A stretch of DNA of 64,000 nt from Scandinavium goeteborgense (GCF_003935895.2 NZ_CP054058.1:1364001-1428000), one strand, 5' to 3'; shown: positions 37,556-47,405, counted from the first letter of the stretch. Program-made: numbers and translations. The notes: a model not told the origin generated them from the sequence alone.

Positions 37556-37971
37556 GTGATTTATTTTCCCTTGAAGTCCTTAACGATAAAAACCGTTATA
37601 AAAATGCCAACCGTGATGAGACTAAATACCTGCCATCAATGAGACAATTCCCGAAGCGTGAAAATGTGCAGTACCGCACAAATTTATTCACTGCCTGAAT
37701 AATTTATCTCTGGAAAGACAAAACGAGATTGAGATTACCCTATCAAAACCGGGCTGGCTAGCGCTTTTACGGGATTTTTAATAAGAAATTGTGATAGGCA
37801 AAGAGAGGATTCTGCTATGGCGAAAAATAGTGAAAAAGATGTGCGTTAAATAGGCAATTAGCTCATTTTTAAGCAAAATCTGATGATAGGGAAATGACGA
37901 AATTGAATATTTTTTCTTCAATGCATCATCAAGGATCGAAAACGATCCTTGATGATGATGAATAATTTTAG
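37556..37971. other. 416-bp intergenic region between mepS and lpxT with a strong hairpin
   Basis: The region is AT-rich. On the plus strand a GAGAGGA ribosome site lies 7 bp before a 10-codon frame (MAKNSEKDVR, 37817-37849). About 75 bp later comes a perfect 15-bp stem with an AAAA loop (37924-37957, CATCATCAAGGATCG arm), just past the lpxT stop. The hairpin may be the 3' end of lpxT mRNA, although no T-tract follows it on that strand. No known RNA family is recognised. Confidence 0.5.
37924..37957. repeat. 15-bp perfect hairpin at the lpxT 3' end
   Basis: The arms CATCATCAAGGATCG and CGATCCTTGATGATG are separated by AAAA. On the plus strand it is followed by ATGAATAATTTTAG, and on the minus strand by a purine-rich stretch, so neither side is a classical terminator. 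Confidence 0.85.
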
Positions 37972-38688
37972 TTAGGAACTTGTTTTGTTTTTGTTATTTG
38001 AGGCGGGTAAATGGCGATCAAACAGGGCAATTGTTTTGTCGCTGAGCGATGTGAGCAGGATCCACGGCATGCCAATCAGGACCGCGGTCAGTGAGCCGAC
38101 GGCAATATCAGTGAACCAGTGAGCGCCAATCATTACGCGTGGGAATGCAAAAACCACAAAAATAATCAGGGCTACGGCACCTGCTTTGCGGCCAAAATAT
38201 CGCCACATAAAGGTGGTGAATATCAGCAGCATCATCCCGTGATCGCCAGGGAAACTGTCTTTTGATGCGTCCTTAGTTGAAATATGCAGCAGGGAGCTGA
38301 CCCGATAACTGTCAGGGAAAAACAGCGACGGGCTGGCGCGTTTGACCGGCATTAAATGTTGGGCGAGTTGGTTAACCACGACTGCCGCCAGCAGCATCAC
38401 CAGGCCAATAATAATAATTTTACGGCGACCCTGTGGCGCTTCTTTCCGCCAGAAGCTGAGCATCACGCAGCCCATCGCCAGCAGCGAGCAGGCGTCAAAG
38501 GCGCGGTTGTTGGTGATGGCGAGGAACCACACATAAGCGTGACTGCTGGCCAGCCCCTGATTAAAGAAGTGGAAAATACCGGAGTCGAGCGGGAACCAGA
38601 ACCCGTGATTGGCGGGTAAAAACCAGCTCAAAAAGAGAGCCAGGCCGGCGATGTTCAGCAGTAATATAAGGGGAATTCGAGTTTTCAT
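37972..38688 (-). CDS. lpxT: Lipid A 1-diphosphate synthase LpxT (YeiU)
   Basis: The 238-aa PAP2-family membrane phosphotransferase has about six helices. The three PAP2 active-site blocks are visible as KRASPSLFFP, SFPGDHG and RVMIGAHWFTDIA. It moves a phosphate from undecaprenyl pyrophosphate to the 1-position of lipid A at the periplasmic face. In E. coli it is inhibited by the PmrR peptide. yeiR lies upstream on the same strand. Confidence 0.92.
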   Translation of the reverse strand: MKTRIPLILLLNIAGLALFLSWFLPANHGFWFPLDSGIFHFFNQGLASSHAYVWFLAITNNRAFDACSLLAMGCVMLSFWRKEAPQGRRKIIIIGLVMLLAAVVVNQLAQHLMPVKRASPSLFFPDSYRVSSLLHISTKDASKDSFPGDHGMMLLIFTTFMWRYFGRKAGAVALIIFVVFAFPRVMIGAHWFTDIAVGSLTAVLIGMPWILLTSLSDKTIALFDRHLPASNNKNKTSS

Positions 38689-38732
38689 AATAGAGTCTTC
38701 AAAGCAGGTAAAACACGCGCAACATACCGACG

Positions 38733-39710
38733 TTAACTTAAACGAAGCTTCAACAAGGTTGACTGTAGTGCATTCCAGTCAGTCTCGCTGTCATTGATAA
38801 GTTCAATGCGGCTGTCGGGCGGCGCAACGGACTGGGTTTCGATTTGCAGGTCAGCGCCCTGACGATTAATACGGACTAATCCTTCCGCAATACGCATCAC
38901 GCCTTTCACCCGCGAAATCGGCGCCAGACGGGCCCATTCCAGCAGACCAATGGTGTCAAACTGGGTGTCAGCATCAAAAATCCAGCCACAGGCCTGATGG
39001 CCCTGACCGCTGTTAATGCTGCGACGCCAGCGCTGATGTTCAGGCAGATTCAACGCCGCCAAACCTCTGTTAGAGGCATGGCTATGCGAATGCGCCGCGC
39101 TCTCGGGCAGAGCCGCCAGATTCCTGCGGGGTAAATCTAACAATGCCCCGTCGATTGCACCCTGAGTGGCTTGCACATATTGGCGATCACCGCCGTAGGT
39201 TTGCCACCAGCTATCGAACGCCTGTTGGCTTTCCGGCGTTGTGCGATCGCTTTTGTTCGCCACAATGATATCGGCCGCCGCGAGTTGATCGCGGAAGTTC
39301 TCATTGGCAACCGCTTTTTCATCGAGCAGCTGACGCGGATCGAGCACGCACAGCGTGGCACGCAAATCGATCCACGGCTCATAAACGGGCGCGGTGAGGA
39401 TATCGAGGATTTGCTTCGGATGACCAAGGCCGGTCGGTTCAATCAACAGGCGGTCTGGTTTGCCCTGACGAAGCAGGGTGTTAAGCCCCACTTGCATTGG
39501 CAACCCATTGACGCAGCACATGCAGCCGCCAGGGATCTCTTTGAGCAGCGCTCCACTGTCAGCCAGCAGCGCACCGTCGATACCGACTTCGCCGAATTCA
39601 TTGACCAGCACCGCCCACTTTTCATCAGCCGGTTTATGCGCCAGTAAATGGAGAATGGAGGTCGTTTTACCGCTGCCGAGAAAGCCGGTAATCAGGTTCG
39701 TTAGCGTCAC
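38733..39710 (-). CDS. yeiR: YeiR, G3E-family zinc-binding GTPase
   Basis: The product is 325 aa (E. coli 328). Motifs in order: Walker A GFLGSGKTT, the metal-binding CxCC in GGCMCCVNG, GLGHP, and NKSD for guanine recognition. A His-rich segment AHSHSHAS follows near residue 215. G3E (COG0523) proteins act in metal insertion or zinc homeostasis; E. coli YeiR is a Zn-stimulated GTPase. The start is a GTG with GGAG about 6 bp upstream, matching the E. coli N-terminus; 15 more open codons are not supported. Confidence 0.93.
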   Translation of the reverse strand: MTLTNLITGFLGSGKTTSILHLLAHKPADEKWAVLVNEFGEVGIDGALLADSGALLKEIPGGCMCCVNGLPMQVGLNTLLRQGKPDRLLIEPTGLGHPKQILDILTAPVYEPWIDLRATLCVLDPRQLLDEKAVANENFRDQLAAADIIVANKSDRTTPESQQAFDSWWQTYGGDRQYVQATQGAIDGALLDLPRRNLAALPESAAHSHSHASNRGLAALNLPEHQRWRRSINSGQGHQACGWIFDADTQFDTIGLLEWARLAPISRVKGVMRIAEGLVRINRQGADLQIETQSVAPPDSRIELINDSETDWNALQSTLLKLRLS

Positions 39711-39834
39711 GTTGGCTCCAGGATGAACATCTGTAATAAAGTAACAGGTGCGCAATATCCTGGCGAAAAATGATGGAAAAGAGAAGTCTTCGGGCGGACA
39801 GACAATGCATCTGTCCGCTAAATAGCAGGATCTG

Positions 39835-41301
39835 TTAAAGATTCACGGTGGAAATGATTGCCTGACGCGCGCCTTCGGTTGTCAGTCGATGCCAGGCGTG
39901 CTGGATTTGGCTGACGAACGCGGCGTTTTGCGGCAGGTCGGTGCCGAAGATTTCGCTCAGCGTGAGCAGGGCGGTCACGCGATCGTTGTCACTGCTATTG
40001 GCGACGAGGGACTGAATTTTATCGGCCAGTGGGTCACGTACATCAATGGCATTCCCGCGTTCGTCTGTGCCGCTGACGTAACGCATCCAGCCCGCCACGC
40101 CGAGCGCCAGCAGTGGCCACTCGCTTTCACGTTGCAGGTGCAGGCGAATACCTTCCAGCATGCGCTGAGGCAGTTTTTGGCTGCCGTCCATCGCGATTTG
40201 CCAGGTGCGATGCTTTAACGCCGGATTGGTGAAGCGGTCGATCAGGCTGTCGGCGTAAGCTTGCAGGTCCACGCCGGTAATGCGCAGCGTAGGAGCTTGT
40301 TCCTGCATCATCAGACGCAGCGCCGCACGACGGAAATCGTCGTCCTGCATACAGTCGCTGATGTGTTCGTAGCCCGCCAGATAACCGAGATACGCGAGGA
40401 AAGAGTGGCTCCCGTTCAGCATCCGCAGTTTCATCTGTTCCCATGGCAGTACGTCGCTCACCAGCTGCACGCCCGCAATTTCCCAGTCCGGGCGTCCCGC
40501 CACAAAGTGGTCTTCTACCACCCATTGAATGAACGGTTCAGAGCTGATCGCACAAGGATCGTTAACGCCAATCGCCGCTTCAATTTCCGCCAACGACTCT
40601 TCTGTCGCTGCCGGAACGATACGATCGACCATGGTGCCCGGGAAGCTAACGTGTTCAGCTATCCACTGCGCCAGCTCGGGCGAGCGCTTATTGGCCATAC
40701 CCAGAACCGCGTTTTTCACCACGTGGCCATTGTCAGGAATATTATCGCAAGAGAGCACGGTGAATGGCGCCAGCCCGCGCTCGCGGCGACGGTGCAGGGC
40801 TTCGACCAGAATGCCCGGCGCGGAATGCGGTTCGGACGGATTCTCAAGATCGTGAACGATCCGCGGCTGCGTTACGTCCAGACGACCGGTGGCCGGATCG
40901 ATGCAGTAGCCTTTTTCAGTAATGGTCAGGGAAACAATTGCCACCTGCGGTTCACAGAATTTCTCAATGATCGCTGCAAGGGAATCGAGCTTTGCGTTCA
41001 GGCATTCATTCACCGCGCCGATGACGATCGGCTGATTACCGTCCGCCCCTTTCTCCAGCACGGTATAAAGGTGGTCCTGGGCGCGTAGTTGGCTCATCAG
41101 CACATCGCCGCTGAACAAGCTGATTTCACATAGCCCCCAGTCACCGCCCTGTGCGTTCAGCACCCGGTCTGTCAGCAGCGCCTGGTGAGCGCGATGAAAT
41201 GCGCCAAAGCCGAAGTGGACAATCCGCGAACGGAGCTGTTGTCGGTCATACTGAGGCAACTGTACGTTGTCGGGCAGCGTGGCGGTGGCGATCGTCTTCA
41301 T
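39835..41301 (-). CDS. yeiQ: YeiQ, polyol/hexuronate dehydrogenase (fructuronate reductase family)
   Basis: The 488-aa long-chain mannitol dehydrogenase family enzyme has N-terminal RIVHFGFGAFHRAHQALLTD (NAD-binding) and the catalytic KLRMLNGSHSFLAYLGYLAG with the conserved Lys-Asn-His arrangement. UxuB (fructuronate reductase), UxaB and YeiQ are closely related. Here it is divergent from a mannonate dehydratase gene with an ExuR/UxuR-like operator between them. That suggests it reduces D-fructuronate to D-mannonate; this is inferred from context. Family assignment is firm and the exact substrate is not. Confidence 0.9.
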   Translation of the reverse strand: MKTIATATLPDNVQLPQYDRQQLRSRIVHFGFGAFHRAHQALLTDRVLNAQGGDWGLCEISLFSGDVLMSQLRAQDHLYTVLEKGADGNQPIVIGAVNECLNAKLDSLAAIIEKFCEPQVAIVSLTITEKGYCIDPATGRLDVTQPRIVHDLENPSEPHSAPGILVEALHRRRERGLAPFTVLSCDNIPDNGHVVKNAVLGMANKRSPELAQWIAEHVSFPGTMVDRIVPAATEESLAEIEAAIGVNDPCAISSEPFIQWVVEDHFVAGRPDWEIAGVQLVSDVLPWEQMKLRMLNGSHSFLAYLGYLAGYEHISDCMQDDDFRRAALRLMMQEQAPTLRITGVDLQAYADSLIDRFTNPALKHRTWQIAMDGSQKLPQRMLEGIRLHLQRESEWPLLALGVAGWMRYVSGTDERGNAIDVRDPLADKIQSLVANSSDNDRVTALLTLSEIFGTDLPQNAAFVSQIQHAWHRLTTEGARQAIISTVNL

Positions 41302-41478
41302 TATATAAACACCTGCTTAACCATTAATTAACAACGAGCAGTGTAAAGTTATATGACAGCAAATTGAATTGGTGTGCCGTATTTATCCGGGGAATGTGAG
41401 CTGGATCAATCAAAGCCGGGGCGGAAATTGACCCTTCCAGAGAAACATGTATGGTAGTCGTCATCTGCATTATTAATA

Positions 41479-41490
41479 TTGGTATAACAA
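41479..41490. promoter_or_regulatory. ExuR/UxuR-like operator between yeiQ and the uxuA-like gene
   Basis: TTGGTATAACAA matches 11 of 12 positions of the hexuronate operator core TTGGTATACCAA (recalled). It lies 18 bp before the dehydratase start. A second partial copy (AATTGGTGTGCC, 41367-41378) sits closer to yeiQ. Together they could repress both divergent genes. Confidence 0.6.
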
Positions 41491-41507
41491 CTTAAGAGGG
41501 TGAAGCA

Positions 41508-42698
41508 ATGGAACAAACCTGGCGTTGGTATGGACCGAATGATCCGGTTTCTCTTGATGATGTGCGCCAGGCTGGCGCCACCGGCGTTGTAACCGCATTG
41601 CACCATATTCCAAACGGTCAGGTCTGGCCGGTTAATGAGATTAAAGCGCGTCAGGCGCTGTTAGCTGAAAAAGGGCTGACCTGGTCCGTCGTGGAAAGTA
41701 TTCCGGTTCACGAAGACATTAAAACCCAGTCCGGTGAGTGTAAAACCTGGATTGCGAATTACCAGCAGAGCATCCGTAACCTTGCGGCCTGCGGCATTGA
41801 TACCGTTTGCTACAACTTCATGCCGATTCTCGACTGGACCCGTACCGATCTCGAATACACCCTGCCGGACGGTTCCAAAGCCCTGCGTTTCGACCAGATC
41901 GCCTTTGCGGCGTTCGAGTTGCACATCCTCAAGCGCCCAGGTGCTGAAGCGGATTACAGCGCGGAAGAGCAGCAGCAGGCTAAAGCCTACTTCCATGCGA
42001 TGAGTGAGGCAGAGATCGAAAAACTGACCCGCAACATCATTGCTGGCCTGCCGGGCGCGGAAGAGGGCTACACCCTCGACCAGTTCCGCAAGCGTCTGGC
42101 TGAGTACGATCACATTAGCAAAGACAACCTGCGTGAAAACATGGCGGTGTTCCTGCGCGCTATCGTTCCTGTGGCGGAAGAAGCGGGCGTGCGCCTGGCG
42201 GTTCACCCGGACGATCCACCGCGTCCTATTCTCGGCCTGCCGCGCATCGTTTCGACCATCGAAGATATGCAGTGGCTGAAAGAAACCGTCGACAGCATTT
42301 ATAACGGCTTCACCATGTGTACCGGTTCCTATGGCGTGCGCGCCGATAACGACCTGGTCAAAATGATTGAAACCTTCGGCGACCGCATTCACTTCACCCA
42401 CCTGCGCGCAACGTGCCGTGAAGCCAATCCGAAAACGTTCCATGAAGGTTCGCATTTGAACGGTGACGTGAACATGGTGGCGGTGGTTGATGCGATTTTG
42501 TCTGAAGAGCTACGCCGCAAGAAAGCGGGCGACCTGCGTCCTATCCCGTTCCGTCCGGACCACGGGCATCAGATGCTGGACGATCTGAAGAAGAAAACCA
42601 ATCCGGGTTATTCGGCAATTGGCCGTTTGAAAGGGATGGCTGAAGTGCGGGGCGTAGAGCTGACGCTGAAAATGACCAAATACCCAGAACTGCTGTAA
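41508..42698 (+). CDS. uxuA: D-mannonate dehydratase, UxuA-like
   Basis: The 396-aa product is very similar to E. coli UxuA (394 aa): [57 protein letters not shown] and the C-terminal [15 protein letters not shown]. Metal ligands include the Cys/His of MCTGSYGVR and HFTHLR. It dehydrates D-mannonate to 2-keto-3-deoxygluconate. In K-12 uxuA is at another locus, with uxuB; here it is paired divergently with yeiQ. Without the rest of the genome I cannot say whether this is the sole copy or a second one. GAGGG lies about 9 bp before the ATG. Confidence 0.93.
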   Translation: MEQTWRWYGPNDPVSLDDVRQAGATGVVTALHHIPNGQVWPVNEIKARQALLAEKGLTWSVVESIPVHEDIKTQSGECKTWIANYQQSIRNLAACGIDTVCYNFMPILDWTRTDLEYTLPDGSKALRFDQIAFAAFELHILKRPGAEADYSAEEQQQAKAYFHAMSEAEIEKLTRNIIAGLPGAEEGYTLDQFRKRLAEYDHISKDNLRENMAVFLRAIVPVAEEAGVRLAVHPDDPPRPILGLPRIVSTIEDMQWLKETVDSIYNGFTMCTGSYGVRADNDLVKMIETFGDRIHFTHLRATCREANPKTFHEGSHLNGDVNMVAVVDAILSEELRRKKAGDLRPIPFRPDHGHQMLDDLKKKTNPGYSAIGRLKGMAEVRGVELTLKMTKYPELL

Positions 42699-42723
42699 TC
42701 GCGGTTAAACTGCAAGCCTGTTT

Positions 42724-42796
42724 GCCCGATGGCGTTGACGCGTATCGGGCCTACAACATCTGAACCGTAGGCCCGGCAAGCGCAACGCCGCCGGGT
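42724..42796. repeat. REP/BIME element
   Basis: Two inverted REP units (GCCCGATGGCG...CGGGCCTAC and GTAGGCCCGGCAAGCG...GCCGCCGGG) lie head to head between the convergent uxuA-like and yeiP genes. This is the standard intergenic palindromic repeat of enterobacteria, often stabilising upstream mRNA. Confidence 0.85.
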
Positions 42797-42811
42797 GTTC
42801 ACATCAAAAAA

Positions 42812-43384
42812 TTAATCAGCGCGGCCCATATAGCGGCACTCTTCGATATGAATGCGGATTTTCTCGCCGGTCGTCAGGTATTCAGGCACCTGAATTACCA
42901 GCCCGGTGTTCAGTGTCGCCGGTTTAGTACGGGAGCTGGCTGAAGCGCCTTTGATGCCCGGTGCAGTTTCCACAATTTCCAGGTCAACGGTCTGCGGCAG
43001 CTCAAGGCCCAGCAGCTGGCTGTCCCACAGCAGAACCTGCATGTCCGGCATTCCACCTTCAGGAATAAACTGAATCTCTTCTTCAATCTGATCTTTGTTG
43101 AAGGTGTACGGCGTGTAGTCTTCTTTATCCATGAACACGTATTCGTTGCCGTCGATGTAAGAGAAGTCAACAAAACGGCGGGTCAGAGTCACGGTATCGA
43201 CAATATCGTCGCCTTTAAAACGCTCTTCAACCTTGGTGCCGGTACGCACATCGGCAAAGCGCATTTTGTACAGCGTTGCTGCGCCACGGGCGCTCGGTGA
43301 CTGAATATCAATATTTTTTACAATCAGCAGTTTGCCGTTGTAATTCAGCACCATACCTTTTTTGATTTCATTCGCTCTTGGCAT
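42812..43384 (-). CDS. yeiP: Elongation factor P-like protein YeiP (EfpL)
   Basis: The 190-aa EF-P paralogue has three beta-barrel domains: an N-terminal KOW-like part ([20 protein letters not shown]), the central OB domain and a C-terminal OB ending [10 protein letters not shown]. The tip loop of domain I, where EF-P carries its modified Lys34, reads SPSARGAAT, with Arg in place of Lys, so it is unmodified as in the YeiP group. It helps ribosomes through difficult stretches such as polyproline. Monocistronic. Confidence 0.95.
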   Translation of the reverse strand: MPRANEIKKGMVLNYNGKLLIVKNIDIQSPSARGAATLYKMRFADVRTGTKVEERFKGDDIVDTVTLTRRFVDFSYIDGNEYVFMDKEDYTPYTFNKDQIEEEIQFIPEGGMPDMQVLLWDSQLLGLELPQTVDLEIVETAPGIKGASASSRTKPATLNTGLVIQVPEYLTTGEKIRIHIEECRYMGRAD

Positions 43385-43518
43385 TGCAATAATCCTGTTT
43401 CAGGGAAGTCTAAAATATCGCGTAAAAGTACTCGTGCCGCGGCTTTCAGGCAAGTGGAATTCGCTGGTTTTGTGAAAAGGTGATAAGGTGCGTTTCCAGA
43501 TAAATGAGAGAGTGAAAG

Positions 43519-43773
43519 ATGGATTGCCGACCGGACTGTGGCGCATGTTGTACCGCGCCTTCGATTTCCAGCCCAATCCCGGGAATGCCCCACGGCAAAC
43601 CTGCTAACACGCCCTGCATTCAGCTTGATGAGCGGCTGCGCTGCAAAATCTTTGGCTCGCCGCTGCGCCCGAAAGTGTGCGCCGGGCTTAAGCCTTCCGC
43701 AGAAATGTGTGGCGCGACGTCACAGCAGGCAATGACCTATCTCATACATTTGGAAGCGTTGACCGCGCCTTAA
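43519..43773 (+). CDS. yeiW: YeiW, YkgJ-type Cys-cluster protein
   Basis: The 84-aa product opens [19 protein letters not shown], and six or more Cys residues occur in CxxxCGACC, PCIQL, RCKIFG, VCAGL and MCGA positions. This is the UPF0153/YkgJ family (CxxCxxCC), thought to bind zinc or an iron-sulfur cluster; no activity is established. It follows GAGAGTGAAAG and its stop overlaps the convergent setB stop by 4 bp. Confidence 0.9.
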   Translation: MDCRPDCGACCTAPSISSPIPGMPHGKPANTPCIQLDERLRCKIFGSPLRPKVCAGLKPSAEMCGATSQQAMTYLIHLEALTAP

Positions 43774-44951
43774 ACGTCTTTGATACGCCACAGGCCAAAC
43801 GTCGTGATGATGCACATCACCAGTGCAATCCAAAACACCGCATGATAACTCCAGATTTCAGCCACTATACCTGCCATTGAACCGGCAATAATCCAGCCCA
43901 CGCGCGTAGTGTTGCTGTACAACGTCGTCGCCGCGCCTGCCTGACCCGGCATCAAATCCTGAAAATAGAGCATGCCGATCCCGGCGAGAATACCGATGTA
44001 AATGGCGTTCAGCAGTTGCATCGCCAGCAGCAGTACCGGGGAGTGAACGGTCAGCATCCCGATATAGAAAAATATCCCCGCCACGACCGCAACACGCATC
44101 AGAAAACGCTTACCAAAACGTTTGGCGTAATAACCCGCAATCAGCATGGTCGGGATTTCCAGCCCGGCGGCGGTACCCATCATCAGCCCGGCGAGTTTCT
44201 CCGGCAGATGCAACTCATCAATAATGAACAGCGGCATATTAATGATGTACAGGCTGTTGGTGCCCCACATCAGGGTGCAGATGACGAACAGCAGCAGGGC
44301 ATCGCGACGGTTGGTACGCGGCGCTTCAATACGCGTGCCCGCAGCCGGGCGCACTTTGCGCATGCTGGGTAACAGCATCCAGACAACCACCCCGCAAATC
44401 ACGTAAGCCACCGCCGCGGACAGATACATCGTGGTGAAACCAAAGCCCATCGCCAGCGCATAGGCCACGGGGGGACCGATGACCCACGCCAGTGAAACCT
44501 GCGCTCGCAGAATAGAGCTGAACATCACCGCTTCGCGGCCCGTTTTATCGGCGTGCTCACGCGCGAGGGCAAACATCTGTGGGTTGGACGTCGAGCCGAA
44601 GCTGCTGAGGAATACGCCGACAAACAGCAGAATGAAGTAGTTGCGGTTCCAGGCGAACAGTACGCAGGCCATCATCCCGAGCAAACAGCAAAAGACGATC
44701 AGTGACTTACGGTCGCCCTGACGGTCCGATCGACCGGCGAGAAATTGACTCACCAGAATGCCAATCACCGCGCTGCCGGTAAAGAAGAAGCCGACCATTG
44801 CTGGGCGGACGTGGACTTCATTGGTCAGGAATAGGCTCAGAGTAGGCGTCTGCAATGCGCCAGCGATGCCGGTCAGAAACGCGACCAGAAGGAAGGCGGA
44901 TGAGGTCAGATCAAATCCCCGGCGCGGGGCATCAACGGTCGTATTAGACAT
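43770..44951 (-). CDS. setB: Sugar efflux transporter SetB
   Basis: The 393-aa product has 12 membrane helices of the MFS SET family. Motif A reads [15 protein letters not shown]. SetA/SetB export glucosides, lactose and IPTG in E. coli; SetB has also been linked to chromosome segregation. It is convergent with yeiW and divergent from fruB, as in K-12. Confidence 0.92.
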   Translation of the reverse strand: MSNTTVDAPRRGFDLTSSAFLLVAFLTGIAGALQTPTLSLFLTNEVHVRPAMVGFFFTGSAVIGILVSQFLAGRSDRQGDRKSLIVFCCLLGMMACVLFAWNRNYFILLFVGVFLSSFGSTSNPQMFALAREHADKTGREAVMFSSILRAQVSLAWVIGPPVAYALAMGFGFTTMYLSAAVAYVICGVVVWMLLPSMRKVRPAAGTRIEAPRTNRRDALLLFVICTLMWGTNSLYIINMPLFIIDELHLPEKLAGLMMGTAAGLEIPTMLIAGYYAKRFGKRFLMRVAVVAGIFFYIGMLTVHSPVLLLAMQLLNAIYIGILAGIGMLYFQDLMPGQAGAATTLYSNTTRVGWIIAGSMAGIVAEIWSYHAVFWIALVMCIITTFGLWRIKDV

Positions 44952-45053
44952 TTTGGATTATCAAAAAACAGGAAGAGGCCGAAGTTTACGCTGGCTGTCA
45001 GAAAATAAACAGAGGGTGCGTCGACGAATGCACAAAAAATCAAAATGGCATTT

Positions 45054-45072
45054 CATAATGAGAATCACTCAT
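45054..45072. promoter_or_regulatory. Weak Fur-box-like sequence upstream of setB
   Basis: CATAATGAGAATCACTCAT matches 13 of 19 positions of GATAATGATAATCATTATC, with the best agreement in the first two hexamers. It lies about 100 bp before setB. Iron control of setB is not expected, so this may be chance. Confidence 0.3.
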
Positions 45073-45220
45073 GGCTGACGGTGCTGAACGCAGCGGCTGA
45101 CGAAGCGGGAGAGCTTCAGCAAATGTGGCGAAAATGATAACAAAATGTGCTGTAGCTCTAAATTCTGACATCCAAAAATAAACTTTTCTTGCGCAATGCA
45201 CAGGGCTGACACAGACTGAT

Positions 45221-45232
45221 TGAAACGTTTCA
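45221..45232. promoter_or_regulatory. Cra (FruR) operator, distal
   Basis: TGAAACGTTTCA is a perfect palindrome and matches the Cra consensus TGAAACGTTTCA (recalled, with left-half TGAA.C). It lies about 90 bp before fruB. Fructose-1-phosphate would release Cra. Confidence 0.75.
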
Positions 45233-45285
45233 GCGTCATCTTTTCATCCTCCGGGAAGCAGGGTGACGTATTTTTTCTCAAGTTA

Positions 45286-45301
45286 GCTGAAACGATTCAA
45301 T
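45286..45301. promoter_or_regulatory. Cra (FruR) operator, proximal
   Basis: GCTGAAACGATTCAAT matches the strong form GCTGAAACG.TTCA of the Cra site and ends 19 bp before the fruB start. Two Cra sites also occur at E. coli fruBKA. Confidence 0.78.
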
Positions 45302-45320
45302 TCAGCGAGAGAGGAGAACC

Positions 45321-46451
45321 ATGTTCCAGTTATCAGCTCAGGATATTCATCCCGGTCAGCAGGCCGGGAATAAAGAAGAGGCGATTCGCCAGGTAGCGTC
45401 AGCTCTGGTCAGCGCCGGTAACGCTGCGGACGGTTACGTCGACGGAATGCTGGCTCGCGAGCAGCAGACCTCCACGTTTCTTGGCAACGGTATCGCCATC
45501 CCTCACGGCACCACCGACACCCGCGACCAGGTATTGAAGACCGGCGTTCAGGTTTATCAGTTCCCACAGGGCGTTACCTGGGGCGAAGGGCAGACCGCAT
45601 ATGTCGCGATCGGCATCGCCGCCAGCTCCGACGAACACCTCGGCCTGCTGCGTCAGCTGACGCACGTGTTGAGCGATGACGAAGTGGCTGAACAGCTGAA
45701 AACCGCGACCACCGCGGAAGAGCTGCGCGCACTGCTGATGGGCGAAAAACAGAGCGATGCGCTGAAACTCGATAACGACACCCTCACGCTGGACGTCGAT
45801 GCGAGCAGCCTGGTGACGTTGCAGGCGCTGAATGCTGCGCGTCTGAAAGAGGCCGGTGCCGTGGATGCCGGGTTTGTCGCGCATGTCATTAATGACCAGC
45901 CGCTGAATCTGGGGCAGGGCATCTGGCTGAACGATAGTGCTGAAGGCAACCTGAAAAGCGCCGTTGCGGTGAGTCGGGCTAAAGCGCCGTTTACCGTTGA
46001 TGGGCACGCCGCCGCGCTGCTGGTGACCGTCGCCATGGCCGATGAACAGCCCACTGCGGTGCTGAGCCGTCTGAGCGCGCTGCTGCTCGACAATAAAGCT
46101 GAACGTCTGCTGAACGCTGATGCCGCAACGCTGTTAGCGCTGCTGACCAGCGACGATTCCCCGGCGGAAGATGTACTGAGTGCGGAATTTGTTATCCGCA
46201 ATGAACACGGACTCCATGCGCGTCCAGGAACCATGCTGGTGAACACTATCAAACAATTTAGCAGTGACATTACCGTCACCAACCTCGACGGTAGCGGAAA
46301 ACCGGCTAACGGTCGCAGCCTGATGAAAGTCGTGGCGCTTGGCGTGAAGAAAGGCCATCGCCTGCGCTTTACCGCCCAGGGGGATGATGCACAGCTGGCA
46401 CTGAATTCCATCGGCGAAGCCATCGCTTCCGGTCTTGGGGAGGGCGCGTAA
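45321..46451 (+). CDS. fruB: Fructose PTS diphosphoryl transfer protein FruB (EIIA-FPr)
   Basis: The product is 376 aa (E. coli 376). The N-terminal EIIA-Fru domain has the phospho-His62 in AIPHGTTD. A central M domain follows, and then an HPr-like FPr domain with phospho-His299 in [10 protein letters not shown]. It passes phosphate from EI to FruA. It overlaps fruK by 1 bp at TAATG. First gene of the Cra-controlled fruBKA operon. Confidence 0.97.
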   Translation: MFQLSAQDIHPGQQAGNKEEAIRQVASALVSAGNAADGYVDGMLAREQQTSTFLGNGIAIPHGTTDTRDQVLKTGVQVYQFPQGVTWGEGQTAYVAIGIAASSDEHLGLLRQLTHVLSDDEVAEQLKTATTAEELRALLMGEKQSDALKLDNDTLTLDVDASSLVTLQALNAARLKEAGAVDAGFVAHVINDQPLNLGQGIWLNDSAEGNLKSAVAVSRAKAPFTVDGHAAALLVTVAMADEQPTAVLSRLSALLLDNKAERLLNADAATLLALLTSDDSPAEDVLSAEFVIRNEHGLHARPGTMLVNTIKQFSSDITVTNLDGSGKPANGRSLMKVVALGVKKGHRLRFTAQGDDAQLALNSIGEAIASGLGEGA

Positions 46452-47389
46452 TGAGCAGACGTGTTGCCACAATCACCCTCAATCCGGCCTACGATCTAGT
46501 AGGGTTTACCCCGGAAGTTGAACGCGGCGAAGTGAACCTGGTGCGTACCACCGGTCTGCATGCGGCGGGTAAGGGCATTAACGTTGCGAAGGTCCTGAAA
46601 GATCTCGGCATTGATGTGACCGTCGGCGGCTTCCTGGGTAAAGACAACCAGGATGGCTTCCAGCAGCTGTTCAGCGAACTCGGTATTGCCAACCGCTTTC
46701 AGGTGGTTCAGGGCCGTACCCGTATCAACGTCAAACTGACGGAAAAAGACGGTGAAGTGACCGACTTTAACTTCTCCGGTTTCGATGTCACGGCAGGCGA
46801 CTGGGAACGTTTCGTGAATGATTCCCTGAGCTGGCTGGGCCAGTTCGACATGGTATGCGTCAGCGGAAGTCTTCCGGCGGGTGTTAGCCCGGAAGCCTTC
46901 ACCGACTGGATGACGCGCCTGCGCAGTCAGTGTCCGTGCATCATTTTCGACAGCAGCCGTGAAGCGTTGGTAGCCGGTCTGAAAGCGGCACCGTGGCTGG
47001 TTAAACCGAACCGTCGCGAGCTGGAAATCTGGGCCGGTCGCAAACTGCCAGAAATGAAAGACGTGATTGAAGCCGCGCACGCTCTGCGCGAGCAAGGTAT
47101 TGCTCATGTGGTGATTTCACTGGGTGCCGAAGGCGCATTGTGGGTCAACGCATCCGGTGAGTGGATTGCAAAACCGCCGTCCGTTGAGGTGGTGAGCACC
47201 GTTGGTGCCGGGGATTCGATGGTGGGCGGCCTGATTTACGGCCTTCTGATGCGCGAATCCAGTGAACATACGTTACGCCTGGCGACAGCCGTTGCTGCAC
47301 TGGCCGTCAGCCAGAGTAACGTAGGGATTACCGATCGTACCCAGTTAGCCGCGATGATGGCGCGCGTTGACTTACAACCCTTCAATTGA
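46451..47389 (+). CDS. fruK: 1-phosphofructokinase FruK
   Basis: The 312-aa PfkB/ribokinase-family kinase contains GLHAAGKGINVAKVLKDLG and the C-terminal catalytic STVGAGDSMVGG, where the Asp is the general base. It converts fructose-1-phosphate to fructose-1,6-bisphosphate. In E. coli FruK also influences Cra. Coupled to fruB; fruA starts 17 bp later. Confidence 0.97.
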   Translation: MSRRVATITLNPAYDLVGFTPEVERGEVNLVRTTGLHAAGKGINVAKVLKDLGIDVTVGGFLGKDNQDGFQQLFSELGIANRFQVVQGRTRINVKLTEKDGEVTDFNFSGFDVTAGDWERFVNDSLSWLGQFDMVCVSGSLPAGVSPEAFTDWMTRLRSQCPCIIFDSSREALVAGLKAAPWLVKPNRRELEIWAGRKLPEMKDVIEAAHALREQGIAHVVISLGAEGALWVNASGEWIAKPPSVEVVSTVGAGDSMVGGLIYGLLMRESSEHTLRLATAVAALAVSQSNVGITDRTQLAAMMARVDLQPFN

Positions 47390-47405
47390 CAGCAGGAGAG
47401 GCATA

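Larger units (their letters stand above)
44952..45320. other. setB-fruB regulatory region
   Basis: The 369-bp divergent region holds a Fur-like sequence nearest setB and two Cra sites nearest fruB (listed separately). A 70-codon minus-strand frame across the Cra site (45069-45281) has no family resemblance and is not called. Confidence 0.6.

Noticed and set aside
45069-45281. Minus-strand 70-codon frame upstream of fruB
   Set aside because: It covers the Cra operator, has no family resemblance and no clear promoter or ribosome site; more likely control DNA.
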